A stretch of 64,000 nt of DNA from Symbiodinium natans (Eukaryota > Sar > Dinophyceae > Suessiales > Symbiodiniaceae), in assembly GCA_905221605.1 (NCBI GenBank), contig CAJNDS010001691.1:390417-454416 (forward strand), read 5' to 3'. The position numbers and the translations under genes are program-made. Under the pieces are notes generated by a model that saw only the letters and a program-made list of their open reading frames with translations, ran no database searches and had not been told where the DNA came from. Of this stretch, positions 23,034 through 35,924 are shown in pieces. Every line of letters begins with the position of its first letter. Within the stretch, counting starts at the first letter, position 1.

Positions 23034-26000
23034 CTGACTGGTCGTGCCCTCCTCCCTTCAGGGACCCTGGACCTGAGCCCCAAAGCAACCAAATCTCTCA
23101 ACACCCTTTCAATAGTAAACAAGTATAATAATCACAATGAAAATGATCATAATAATGATAATCATCATCATGATCATCATAATCATAATAATCATAATAG
23201 TCATAATAATCATAATAGTAGAAATAGTAATAGTTTTATGAAGGAATCTACTCCAAGTGTGACCAGAAACCGTCAACTCGAAGAATCCTCAGCCCGGTCG
23301 GTCATGCCTGGCCTGGCGCTGCTGAAGCGATAGCAACTCGTCCATCTGCCTCACCATCAAGTTTAGGGTTTAGGGTTGAGGGTTTAGGGTTTTAGGGGTT
23401 TAGGGTTTAGGGTTTAGTGTTTAGGGATTGGGGTTTGGGGTTTGGGGTTTAGGGTTTAGGGTTTAGGGTTTAGGGTTTAGGGTTTAGGGTTTAGGGCTTC
23501 CGAGGTTTAAGTTTAGGGTGCAGGATGAACTCTTGCCTCATGTCGCTTGTACTAGTGACTGAAACACCCCATCCCACAACCACAAGGGCCTGAAACCCTA
23601 AACCCTGAACCCACCTCAAAACCCCTCAAGCGCGAGAACTTTCTGAAGCCCCAAGAAACCTGAAGCCCCAAGACTCTATGCGAGAAACCATTGGAGCCCT
23701 GTGGGTTTGAGGGTGCTGGCATCTGGGGGCTTACGAAAGTAGAAGAACCCCAACATTGTTCCCCAAATCGTATGACTCCCTTATGATAAGGACCCCAATA
23801 AGGTACACCCCTAATCTCGGAAACCCCCCTAAACCCTAAACCCTGAACCCGAAACCCTAAACCCTAAACCCTAAACCCCCTAAAGCCTAATTTCGGAAAC
23901 CCCCATATGGGATCTCAATCCCGTGCCTGGAGAGCAGCTTGGTCATGTCTTCGATCCTTGGCCCGGCCACTTCCCACTTCTTTTGAGGTTGAGGATTTGG
24001 GGTTTGGGGTTTGGGGTTTGGGGTTTAGGGTTTAGGGTTTGGGGTTTGGGGTTTGGGGTTTGGGGTTTGGGGTTTGGGGTTTGGGATTTGGGGTTTGGGG
24101 TTTGGGGTTTGGGGTTTGGGATTTGGGGTTTGGGGTTTGGGGTTTGGGGTTTGGGGTTTGGGGTTTGGGGTTTGGGGTTTGGGGTTTGGGGTTTGGGTTT
24201 GGGGTTTGGGGTTTGGGGGTTTGGGGTTTGGGTTTGGGGTTTGGGGTTTTGGGGGTTTGGGGTTTGGGGTTGGGTTGGGTTGTTTCGGGCTGCTCGGGGA
24301 GTGGGGGGGGGGAAGGGGGGGGCAAGGGGTGGGGCAAGGGTGGGCGAGGGGAGGAAGAGACTGCGAGACGTGATGTTCTAAAATGGGGCGCTTCGTCTTC
24401 CCGACATGCAACAGGAACAACGCATCAGCGGGCGTGAGAATATGCTGTAGTCTGACCTTGGAGGTAGATAAACCGCCAACATGGAGGGGGAGAGGGGGGG
24501 GGAGAGGGAGGGGGAGGAGGGGGGGGTGAGAGGGGGGGGGGGTGGAGAGGGGGGGGGGGAGAGGGGGGAGAGAGGGGGGGGGGGGGCGGAGATGGAGGCT
24601 GCTGCCGGCCCATAAGTCCCCCACTCGCTAACCTCAAGCGGCCCCAACAAGCCCCAAGTCCCTGAAGAGCCCGAAGCACAAAAAGACCGAAATCGGAAGG
24701 GTCTGGAGTTTAGGATCCTGGGTTTAGGGTTTAGGGCTTAGGGTTTAGGGTGTTGGGTTTAGGGTTTAGGGTTTAGGGTTTTGGGTTTAGGGTTTAGGGT
24801 TTAGGATTTAGGGTTTAGAGTTTAGGGTTTAGGGTTTAGGGTTTAGGGTTTAGGGTTTAGGGTTTAGGGTTTAGGGTTTAAGGTTTAGGGACACCCAACC
24901 CCAAACCCTCAGACAAAGGCGTGCAGCCAAGGCACTGGACGTAGCCACTGCCTGAATTGAAAACATCAGAATTTGTGCGTCCATCCTGCCAGCAGCGGTT
25001 GTCAGGGTGCCGAACCCTGAACCCTAAACCCTGAACCCCAAACCCTAAACCCTAAACCCTAAACCCTAAACCCTAAACCCTAAACCTAGACCCTAAACCC
25101 TAGACCCTGGAGGGAAGCACCAGAGGCCAAACTTCGAAGACTGCCCGGCAAACAACTTCCCGGGACTTCCTACCCTCCCTACTTGGAGGTTCATGGTACT
25201 TCTTGGGTTTAGGGTTTAGGGTTTAGGGTTTAGGGTCTAGGGTCTAGGGTCTAGGGTCTAGGGTCTAGGGTCTAGGGTTTAGGGTGCTCAACAACCAGTT
25301 TGACTGTAATCATAACCCACTTGTGAGCCCCTTAAGTGCCCTAATAAGGTTATGATTGGGCTATAAGTGGTCAAGAAGTACTGTGAACCTCCAAGACTCC
25401 AAGTAGACCTCCCCGAACCCCGAAACCCACAACCAGCCACAGAGAACACGGCGCTCCTCCGGGAACGGCATGCTACTCTGTAGGACCGCAGCCATGGCTT
25501 TCAATGAGAGCCTCCCGCAGGGACAACCTCAAACTCAAATCCTGACGTCCAAAAGCCCATTTGGGGAAGTTTCGCCGGAGGGTGCCAGGATTTGGGGCCT
25601 TCGAAGTGAATCGAGTGCTTCGAGGGTACAGGTGCTGAGGGACCCTAACAGCCCCTAAACCCTCAACCCCCAACCCTAACCCTAAACCCTAAACCCCAAA
25701 CCCCAAACCCTCCTCAACCCAGTGAAGGCCTACCTACCTAATGAGGTGTGAGACACCCCATCACACTCGTCGTCACGGATATCAGCAGAAGTCACAGCAC
25801 TCCCTAAACCCTAAACCCTAAACCCAAAACCCTAAACCCAAAACCCTAAACCCTAAACCCTAAACCCCAGTAGGCGCTTGCAGGCAAGTCAAGCCGTGTG
25901 CAAAGAAGACGGTAATTATTGAACAAAACACCCCCCTCAAAGCCTAAACCCTAAACCCCAAACCCGTAAAGTAAACCCTAAACCCCAAACCCTAAGCAAG

Positions 26001-29000
26001 CAACATCAGCTGGAGAAAGCACCCAAAGTCGGGGCCGAAAGTGCCCCAGAGGAAACCGAAACGAAAGGACTCTCAGCCGACCACGCAAAGCCCTTCAAAA
26101 GTCCCTCAAAGGCCCCTCAAAAGTCCCTCAACAGTCCCCCCGCCCTCTCAACCCCCAGAATGAAGAAGAGGGGCCTTGGCGAATGTCAAAAGAGGAGCGG
26201 GACGCGTCTCGTATAACTTCAGAATAGCTGCAAGAGCTGCGGAACACGCAAGAGGCCTTGAGAGCCTACATGGGTTTAGGTCTCCGCAAGGTTTTCTGTT
26301 CTTGGGACCCCCTTTTCAGCAACGGACTCTTAACAAGCTAAGCGGTTTAGGGTTTAGGGTTTAGGGTTTAGGGTTTAGGGTTTAGGGTTTAGGGTTTAGG
26401 GTTTAGGGTTTAGGGTTTAGGGTTTAGGGATTCGGGTTTAGGGTTTAGGGATTCGGGTTTAGGGTTTAGGGTGTTACAGGTCTCAGATTTCCGAGGGCCG
26501 AGGAAACCCCAGAGGAACTGACAGAGCTCTGGCGAGTCTTTGGTCTGTAAGGGTTCCCCTTAATGTACGCCTAATATGGCCCTTAGACGACCTTGAGGAT
26601 CTTTTCTTAAAGGGTCCCCAAAACCGAAAGGGCTGATGGGTTTTTGGGTCTTGGGTTTGGGGTTCAGTTTGAGGGGCAGGGTAGGGGATTTGGGCCACAT
26701 TGCTTGCTGGCGTTCCGCCTTCCCGCCCCCCACTCCCTTCTTGCCTTACTGTGACGGTGCGCGAGACCCTAAACCCTAAACCCTAAACCCTAAACCCTAG
26801 ACCCTAATCCCTAAACCCTAAACCCTAAACCCTAAACCCTAAACCTTCATTCGTAACTTACGTGAAACAAATTCCAAGGAGTGAAGTGCAAGTTCAGCTC
26901 AGATAAAATGAGGGTTGCTTGCAGTTACCTTGTATACCACCTTGTGAAGCCATTACTCCACACTGACTCCACACATTGACATGAAAAAAACCAAGGAAGA
27001 TCAACACAATTTTGAGTTGAAAGCAAGCCAGGTTCAGAAACACGGCATTAAACAAGTCTACGTGTCAGAGTCATCACAAAAATCCAAAGAGTGGGTTTTG
27101 GGAGCCTTAAAGAACCAATCCTGACACATATAAACCCTCCATCCAACCCGTAGTGAATTGATTCTAAACAAATGGACCTACAACCTCAACAACAACAACA
27201 AACAAACCCTCGAGCCCTCAAATATCGGAGCCTAAACAATTAGAACAGGGTTCTGGGGGGATACTATAGTATATTTATATAGGAGCCATAAGGGAAATAC
27301 GATTAGTAATTCTAAACCCTAAACCCTAAACCCCAAACCCTAAACCCTAAACCCGAAACCCTAAACCCTAAACCCTACACCCTAAACCCCCACTATTGTG
27401 ATCCTGACCCCGATGCAACGGAGGCTGAGCGGGCCCTGTGCTCGGCAACGCGTGGGGCCGCCGGGAGGATCTGCAGCGGCGGTGGGGCCTTGCAGTTTAG
27501 GGTTTAAGGTTTAGGGTTTAGGGTTTAGGGTTTAGGGTTTAGTAGGGTTTAATAAGGTTTAGTAGGGTTTAGTAAGGTTTAGTAAGGTTCAGTAAGGTTT
27601 AGCAAGGTTTAGGGTTCAGGGTAGGACGTAGTAAGTTACCCACACCCCGGCCCCCCCCCGCCCCACCCCACCCCGTGCCCCTCCTAGAAGGCCCAGGCGC
27701 TTCGGAGCTTTTGTGGAATGGGATTGGAGCATCTGCGGTTCAGGGGGACTCTACTTTCATGCATGCTCCGGCTTGAAAGGGAAACCAGAAATCTGCCTGG
27801 AGGGTCGTGACGGCAGGGCGAGGCAGCAGGGTGCAGCGTGCGCCACCTGCCGGGCGTCGTGAGACTTTAGCGAGTGCCCGGAGGCTCTGGGGCACACACT
27901 TCCGGGGTTCGCGAAAAAATTCGGCGAAGGGCTCCTGCCCCAAAGTTGTGCAACATCCAGCCAAGCGAGTCAGGCGCCACCCCAAGCCCCAAAAACCCCA
28001 AAAAGCTTGTCAGTCAAAACAACACATCCTCTTCCCTAAGCCCTCAACCCGGAACCCTAAACCCTAAACCCTAATATAACCCAGAAGCAAAGAGAAAATG
28101 CCCCAAAGCCACAAGCCTGGTGGTGGCTGCATGGCTTGCATGGGCCGGGGACACGCTTCTAACAACGCACCTCCTTCAATCGTTTGTGTCGCCGCCGTGG
28201 GTCTTTGCGGCCAAACCCCAAAACCCTAAAGGCCAAACCACAAGACACCATAAGCCACAAGACCTTAACCCTAAACCCTAAACCCTAAACCTTAAACCCT
28301 AAACCTGAAGGCATCTGAAGGCTCTTTGAGGGCTCTGCTTGAAACTTCCTAGCCATGGCCCGTGAGCTGCAAGGCTGCCAGAGTGGGCTGAAAGGTTTTC
28401 GGGTGCTTTAGACGGGTTTAGGGTTTAGGCTTTAGGGTTTAGGGTTTAGGGTTTAGGAGTGCGGGGACTTCGTCTGTAGAGTTGTGGGTCTAGGGTCTGG
28501 GATTTTACGCGAAGCTGTAGGGACTTGTGGTTGTGCAAATGGTCGAGGGTCCAGGGTTTGTTCAGTTTTGGGATCTCAGGCTTCGGATCTAGGATGTGGC
28601 CTGAGCTGGGGTAATCGGAACCCTGAACGATCAAGCCCATTCTTACGGTACTTTCAGACGCCTCCCCAACTGCTCCGGTCCTTTGAGGACAGTCAGGGAC
28701 CCCAACTGCGCACTGAGTCATCCACTCATCGAATGGCCGAGTCAGAGAACCCTTTTTGGCTCACGGCGTCTGCGTCAATCCCAGTAGTTGGCAATGGCCA
28801 GGAAGCTCATCTGGGCCTGCAGCTGCGCCGTTGCAAGCTAAACCCTAAACCACAAACCCTGAACCCTGAACCCTAAACCCTAAACCGCACTTCTTGATCT
28901 GTCCTTTGCATATCAACCGAAGTATAGGACTCATGTTCAAGCATGTAGGTCCTTAAGCTGAAGCATGAAGTTCGGGATTTGGACCTAAAAACCCTAAAGC

Positions 29001-32000
29001 CTAAACCCTCCTAACCTTAAACCCTAAACCCTAAACCCTAAACCCCAAACCCTACACCCTAAACCCTAAACTCGAATGCAAGCGAAGGCTTCTTCTCGGA
29101 GTCACTGAGTGCGCATCCTCGGGGACAAAGTGCGCAGCCACGTTGTACACCTTGGGCCTTGGGAGCCATAAGCCCCTCAGCAACTTAGGGCGGTTTAGGG
29201 TTTAGGGTTTAGGGTTTAGGGTTTAGGGTTTAGGGTTTAGGGTTTAGGGTTTTGGGCTTAGGGCTTAGGGTTTAGGGTTTAGGGTTTCGGGTTTAAGGTT
29301 TAGGGTTTAGGGTGTAGGACTTTGGAAAGTAGAGGTTAGGGTCTCGGAGCTCAGAGTCTCTTTTTAACTTGCTTTGGTCTTCAGGGTTCTTCCACACCCT
29401 CGTTCTCCAACCTGAGAAAGAGGACGTAACGGGCCTGCGGGAGAGGAACTTCTGAACAAGATGTCGCCCACAAAGGCCCCGGAACCACGCACGAACTACC
29501 CACCACGAGAAGTCTTTGATGACGGCTGCCGTTTCCTGAATGCCGCACCCAGACCAAGCCGCCAAGTCATGAAATTCTGAGCTTGCACATGATTTGATGC
29601 CAACGTTCTTGTGCTTTTCCTCGTGTCTCAATTCTGTAAGTGGCTTCTCACACAGGATTCGCTCTTCCCTTACACTTATCTCAAAAACCAGCAATAAAAA
29701 ATTCTTCGTGCGGCACAGTTGATGATTCATAGACTTGGAAATGAAGGTGAATGAAGGAGTCTAGCGAGCGGAGTGAAACAAATGAGGTCATGAATCCTTG
29801 ATTTTATGTGGGGGTTTCCGAAATAGGGGAACCTTACTTGGGTCCTTATTCTAAGGGAATCCTACTATTTAGGAGGGGGAATCCTACTATTTAGGAGGGT
29901 CTATTTTAGGGTCACCTATTTTCGCAAACCCCTGTGTTGCAAAAACCCATGGAGCGGATTCAAGGGTCGTTGACGCAGTAACACCGATATGATTATGGAC
30001 TCCCAGCGCCAGACCGATACAGCTGATCTGGATTCACAGGAAAAGTTTAGGGTTTCGGGTTTCGGGTTTAGGGTTTAGGGTTTAAGGTGTAGGCTCAACA
30101 GCCGCTAGGATAAGTCGAGCTGCAGATTAGCGGCTTCAGGTGTAGGGTCTGCGGCTGGCGGATTCAGTTCCGCCTTAATGCTCAACCCTCGAAATGCCAA
30201 CACGACAAACTGCAACCACAACACAAAACCTCTGGCCAAACAGCGAAGCCGCTCGAAAACAAGATGTTGCAAGCACAAACCTGCAAGAGGGTTTAGGGTT
30301 CATGCTTCGGGACTACCTTGGGGTTGAAGGTGGTTGAGGGTCTGGAGCTATGTGGAGTTCTGAGGAGTTATGGAGCCGGGCTTAAACCCTAAACCCCTCT
30401 AGACCCTAAACCCTAAGCCCGAAACCCTGAACCCGACCCTAAACCCTAGCCCTAAACCCTAAACCCTAAACCCCAAGTCACCTTCTTTTGGGCCCCGGGC
30501 GTGGCAAGGTCGCCGCGCTGGCAGACCAACTTGGGGCCTAAAGGCATTTTACTACATGTCAGACATTTGGGGGGTTTTGGGTTCAAGGTTTAGGGTTTAG
30601 GGTTCAGGGTTGAGGGCTTAGGGTTTAGGGTTTCGGGTCTAGGGTCTAGGGGGTTCCGAAATTAGGGGGTACCTTTTTGGGGTCCTCATTCTACTTTTTG
30701 GGGGATTTGGTCCCCTATTTCGTAAATCTCCACTTAAGACATGCAAGACATTGAAGGCATGTAAGACATGTAGGTCATGTATAGGTTCAGCTCAGGCTCA
30801 ATTTAAGTGCTTCTCCCCAATTGCCCCCAACAAAAAACAACATGGCGCGTGATGTTTGGAGACGTTGGGCTGCAGGCTCTCGTGTCACCCTAAGCCCTCA
30901 ACCCTAAACCCTAAACCCTAAACCCTAAACCCTAAACCCTAAACCCTAAACGTAGGAGCTTTCGGCTGAAGGGTCTCAGGGCCCACGTCTTGGAAAACCC
31001 TCTCGAGAACCAAGGACCAAAGGCACTCCTGCATTATCACCCGGACTTGTTAGGGTTTAGGGTTTAGGGTTTAGGGTTTAGGGTTCAGCATCTCTGGTCC
31101 AAGCATTCACTAGTTGAGCAGCTTTCAAGGCCACAGGGGAATACCCACCCGCCCATTGGGTCCCACACCATTAGGAAAAATATCCAACCTCCTTCTTCTC
31201 TAGGCACGTGGTCAACAGAATGGATTTGTTAACCACATGTTTCTGTTTCAAGCGGACAAGAAAACCAAACGTGGTCAACAGAATGGATTTGTCAACCACA
31301 TGTTTCTGTTTCAAGCGGACAAGAAAACCAACGTGGTCAACAGAATGGATTTGTTAACCACATGTTTCCATTCGGGAACTTATTCTTTGGAAGCCATCTT
31401 GAGTTCTTGAGTCGTTTGAGGGGCTTCAGGGGCCTCAAAAACAGGCGCGGTCATTCGGGAACTTATTCTTTGGAAGCCATCTTGAATCGCTTGACTCTTT
31501 TGAGGGGCTCCAGGGGGGGGGGGGGGGGGGGGGGGGGGGGTGGGGGGGGGCGTGGGGGGTGGGGGGGGGGGTGGGGGGGGGGGTGGGGGGGGGGTGGGGG
31601 GGGGTGGGGGGGGGGTGGGCGGGGGGGGTGGGGGGGTGGGGGGGGTGGGGGGGTGGTGTGGGGGGGGTGGGGGGGTGGGGTGGGGGGGGGGCAGGTCCAA
31701 AATCTATGACCTTGCCCGCTAAATATATGACCTGCCGCTAGGACCTTGCCCAATATGGACCTTGCCCGCTAAATTAGGACCTTGCCCGCTAAATATATGA
31801 CCTTGCCCGCTAAATATATGACCTTGCCCGCAAAGTCATTAACATTTATATTATATATGAAAGAGTGGTTTAGGGTTTAGGGTTTAGGGTTTAGGGTTTA
31901 GGGTTTAGGGTTTAGGGTTTAGGATTTGGGGTTTAGGGTTTAGGGTTTAGGGTTTAGGGTTTAGGGTTTAGGGTTTAGGGTTTAGGGTTTAGGGTTTAGG

Positions 32001-35000
32001 GTTTAGGGTGAGTTGCGTAGTATTTTTTTCTGAATTAGGGTCCCCTTCCTGCTTGTATGCGGAGACGCTGTGGGAGTGCACCTGTTCAGCGCCTTCTGCT
32101 TCAAGCCAAACGTGAAATTCACATACGTAACAGCTACAACAGGCTCAAGCCCACAAAATCTCGCATCATTTGTCGTCCTGATTACATGCGGGGAACCAGA
32201 GATGGTTCTGGCGGTTTTTCCTTTCTGGTGTCGGAAGAGTACGGACTTCACCTGTTCTCAGTTTACAACGAAGATCACCATTGCCCAAGCAACAATATAA
32301 TGCAGGATATGAATTGTTTTGTGAAGCCTTTTTTTCGCAAGAACATGGTAAAAGCTCCAGGAAAACCAAGTTCCCGCAAGATTTCTTCAGAAGTAGATCA
32401 CTGCGCAAATGCACGTTATGATGTTTCCTGCTAAAGCTTACAACTTCGGAGATTAAATCCAATATGGGTATGCAGTAAACTCAACAAGATGTTCTGTGAG
32501 ATCGCAGGCGGGTGAACTGTATGAGGATCGTATTTCAGTTTTTGTAGATCCTCCTGATATGAGGAGGGGTGCACGAATCATCGTACCAAGATTGAGATTT
32601 ACATAGCGGGACTGTAGTAGAGTTTAACTTGGTGTAATTGTTAAGATCTAACTAGAATACCTTTGGATTTCGGTTCGGCTCAACAACAAACCTGCTTTTT
32701 TCATTAGGGCAAATCTCGTCTTCATTGAACTGACATCCTTCTAACATAGAATCTCCGAATGACATGAAAATTTTTTGATTTGGCAAAAGCGTACTAGATC
32801 TTGCGCAAACGGAATAGCTGCAGGACATGGAAACGATCTTCTCTCTGTAAAGATCGATGGACCTTCCGATGCTCGCGAGCAAAGCTACAAAGAGCCTTCG
32901 TCTTGGATACTACATATAGGTGCCAGTATACAAAAAACATAGTGACCTGACATTACACATGGAAAGAAACAGCTGCTGAAGCGACTCCCACAGTGTCCCG
33001 GTATCCAATCCCCTCCCGTGAATATGAAACTTCCCCCACCCCCTAGTACACACGATCACAGCACCATCATGGGAGTAACGAATATGGGGGGGTGGGGGTC
33101 TTAGGGTTTAGGGTTTAGGGTTTAGGGTTTAGGGTTTAGGGTTTAGGGTTTAGGGTTTAGGGTTTAGGGTTTAGGGTTTGGGGGGGGGGGGGTTCATACG
33201 AAGAGGATGAATAAAGGTCCCGCCAAAAGAAGGGGCATCCCACAGCTCCAGATCAGCACGCCCAGCCCCACCAACGCTCCAGGAATTTAGGGTTTGGAGA
33301 TTAGGGTTTAGGGTTTAGGGTTTAGGGTCTAGGGTCTAGGGTTTAGGGTTTAGGGTTTAGGGTTTAGGGTTTAGGGTTTAGGGTTTAGGGTTTAGGGTTT
33401 AGGGTTTCGGGTTTAGGGTTTAGGGTTTAGGGTTTAGGGTTTAGGGCCTAAACCCTAAACCAGCTTTTCTCAGCCCCTGGGGTGCAGGCAGGTATCCGTC
33501 TCTCCGAGCTCGTAGACTAAGGACCTGCGAGGCGAACTTTCCGAACTTTCTGGCCTGGGTATCGGGTTTAGGGTTTAAGGTTTCAGGTTTAGGGTTTAGG
33601 GTTTAGGGTCTAGGGTTTAGGTTTAGGGTTCAGGGTTTAGGGTTTAGGGTTGGATGTTCCTAGGATGGAAGAACTCTAGACGTATCGTGCTGGGGGGGGG
33701 GAAGCGGCTCGCTGCAAGGAGTTCACGGCATTGTGACCCGAGCCGCCGAGACACTCCGCAGCAACAGGGCAAGCCCTCCAGCCCTGAAGCCTGTGAACCC
33801 TGAGCCCTCAGACCTGAAAGCCTAGAACACATAAACCCCCTGAAAGCGTCAAACTGCTGTTCAAGACCTGAGGCAGCGACGTGCCGGATCGCTGGTTGGC
33901 CACCTGTCTTTGCACTAAGGGTCTAGAGTTTGGGGCTGGGAAGGTGCTTCAGCTAAGCCGCATATCCCCGACCCGGCTATCTGAAAAACAGGTTTCAGGC
34001 AGTGAGCACACCCTCAACCCGAGACCCTTTCACCGCAAAGAAAAGATGCGGCGCTGTGCCGGATGAGCTCCATTCATGACCTGTTCTCCATAAAGAACTC
34101 ACCTCACAGTAGTCATACAGAGAAGCTTGGCAACAACTTGCTACCGGATGCCTAAAACAAGAACACCTCGTGCCTGCAAAACGACTCCTACCACCTCAAA
34201 CCCCACAAGCTGCCTACAAGTCACGCATCCTAACAAACCTTGGGACACAACCCCCCTAAGAAGGAACCTTTCAGAAACAACACCCTGCACCCTAGTATTT
34301 CAACAGCCTCAAAGGCTCAAAGGCCCCTGAAAACTTACTTTGCCAAAGCCGACACCCTCAAGCCATGAACTTTCTTAAAGTCCTATTAAGCCCTATGAAG
34401 TTCTCAAGCTTCCAACACCGACCGACCGAAATTTCAAAACACAGACGGCTTCAAAAGACTTGAAGCCTTGCTAAGGCTGAAAAATCAAAGCTAAGACCTT
34501 AAGCCCCCCTTGCAGCCCCCCTAGAGCCTAGATCCCACCATTCAAAAGCCTCAGACATACCGGTTTAGGGTTTCGGGTTTAGGGTGTAGGGTTTAGGGTG
34601 CAGGGTTTAGGGTTTAGGGTTTAGGGTTTAGGGTTTAGGGTTTAGGGTTTAGGGTTTAGGGTTTAGGGTTTAGGGTTTAGGGTTTAGGGTTTAGGGTTCG
34701 GAGTCCGTGTGCCCCCCCCCCCCCCCCCTCCCCAGGGTTCCCGGGCCAGAAGCACCGGAGCCAAGCCCAGGTGGAGCATCTCTGCCTCAGGGCCCGAAGG
34801 AAGGTGAACACCCAGAGTGTGGGGCTTGGGTTTAGGGTTTAGGGTTTAGGGTTTAGGGTTTAGGGTTTAGGGTTTAGGGTTTAGGGTTTAGGGTTTAGGG
34901 TTTGGGGTTTGGGATTTGGGGTTTGGGGTTTGGGGTTTAGGGTTTAGGGGCTTAGAGAGCTGCTTTTGGGGGGGCTGGGGGAGAGAGCGTCTGCGAACAT

Positions 35001-35891
35001 GTTGCAGCCAAAAGCATGAGAGGCTTCCCTGAAACTGCCACGAGGCCGCCCAATTCGGAGCATCGTGGGTGTTGCATAGCGGGAGATGCAAGGCAATGCA
35101 GGGGTGTCGGATTTCGGGTTTAGGGTCAAGCTCTAGCGGCCCCCAGCACAGAACCAGCCCAGTTGGCTTTTCCCTGCCCCGCCACCCCCCCAAAGCTTGA
35201 GTCCTTCTTGATCATGGGTTTTGGGATCCTGTCTTGGGGCGGATATGAGCCCCAAACCCTAAACCCAGAGTGTGCCCCCTGATATCTGTCCAAGATGCCC
35301 TCGGAACCACCTTGACGCCGCCAAAGCCTTAAACGAGCCCCAATGCTTTAGGCCCACCTTGGTTTAGAGTTTGGGGTTTGGGGTTTAGGGTTCAGGGTTC
35401 AGGGTTCAGGGTTTAGGGTTTAGGGTTTAGGGTGTCGCTTCTAGCAATCACACGTCATCAAGTAAATAAGTCAACAGCAGCTTCCACCCCGTGACACAAC
35501 AAACCCTGTCAAGTCCCAGCCGGAAACCGAGCGCCCCAAAACAAACCCACAACTGGCACCTTGGTCCACAAGAAGCTGGGACTGCGGCGGCCAATACTCA
35601 ACCCCTCAAGCCCCTAAAGCCCCGAAACCGACGAAGCCCCTCAACTGCTCTTCCTTAGTCCTAAAAATGTGAAACTGAGCACCTATGCCCCCCCCCCCCC
35701 CGAACACGAAGATCAGCACCCTCAACCGTAAACCCTAAACCCTAAACCCTAAACCCTAAACCCGAAACCCTGAACCCTAAACCTAGAGATTTTTAAACAG
35801 ACTCAACCGGAAAGCTTCAACTAACGGGGCCCCGAACGTCAAAGGCACCGACAGAGGGGAAACGCTGGACCTCGCAGATGGGCTTTTAGAA

Positions 35892-35924
<33 letters not shown>

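Noticed and set aside
23923-24624. Long ORFs on both strands across 24.0-24.6 kb (up to 199 codons)
   Set aside because: They are translations of TTTGGGG repeats (GFGVWGL / PQTPNPK periodicity) and purine arrays, not genes.
29293-29730. 145-codon minus-strand ORF
   Set aside because: No family motif. Its end is telomeric repeat translation, and alternative frames in the same stretch are equally open.
31206-31480. CRISPR-like direct repeats
   Set aside because: Units are directly tandem with no unique spacers and lie in a eukaryotic repeat element.
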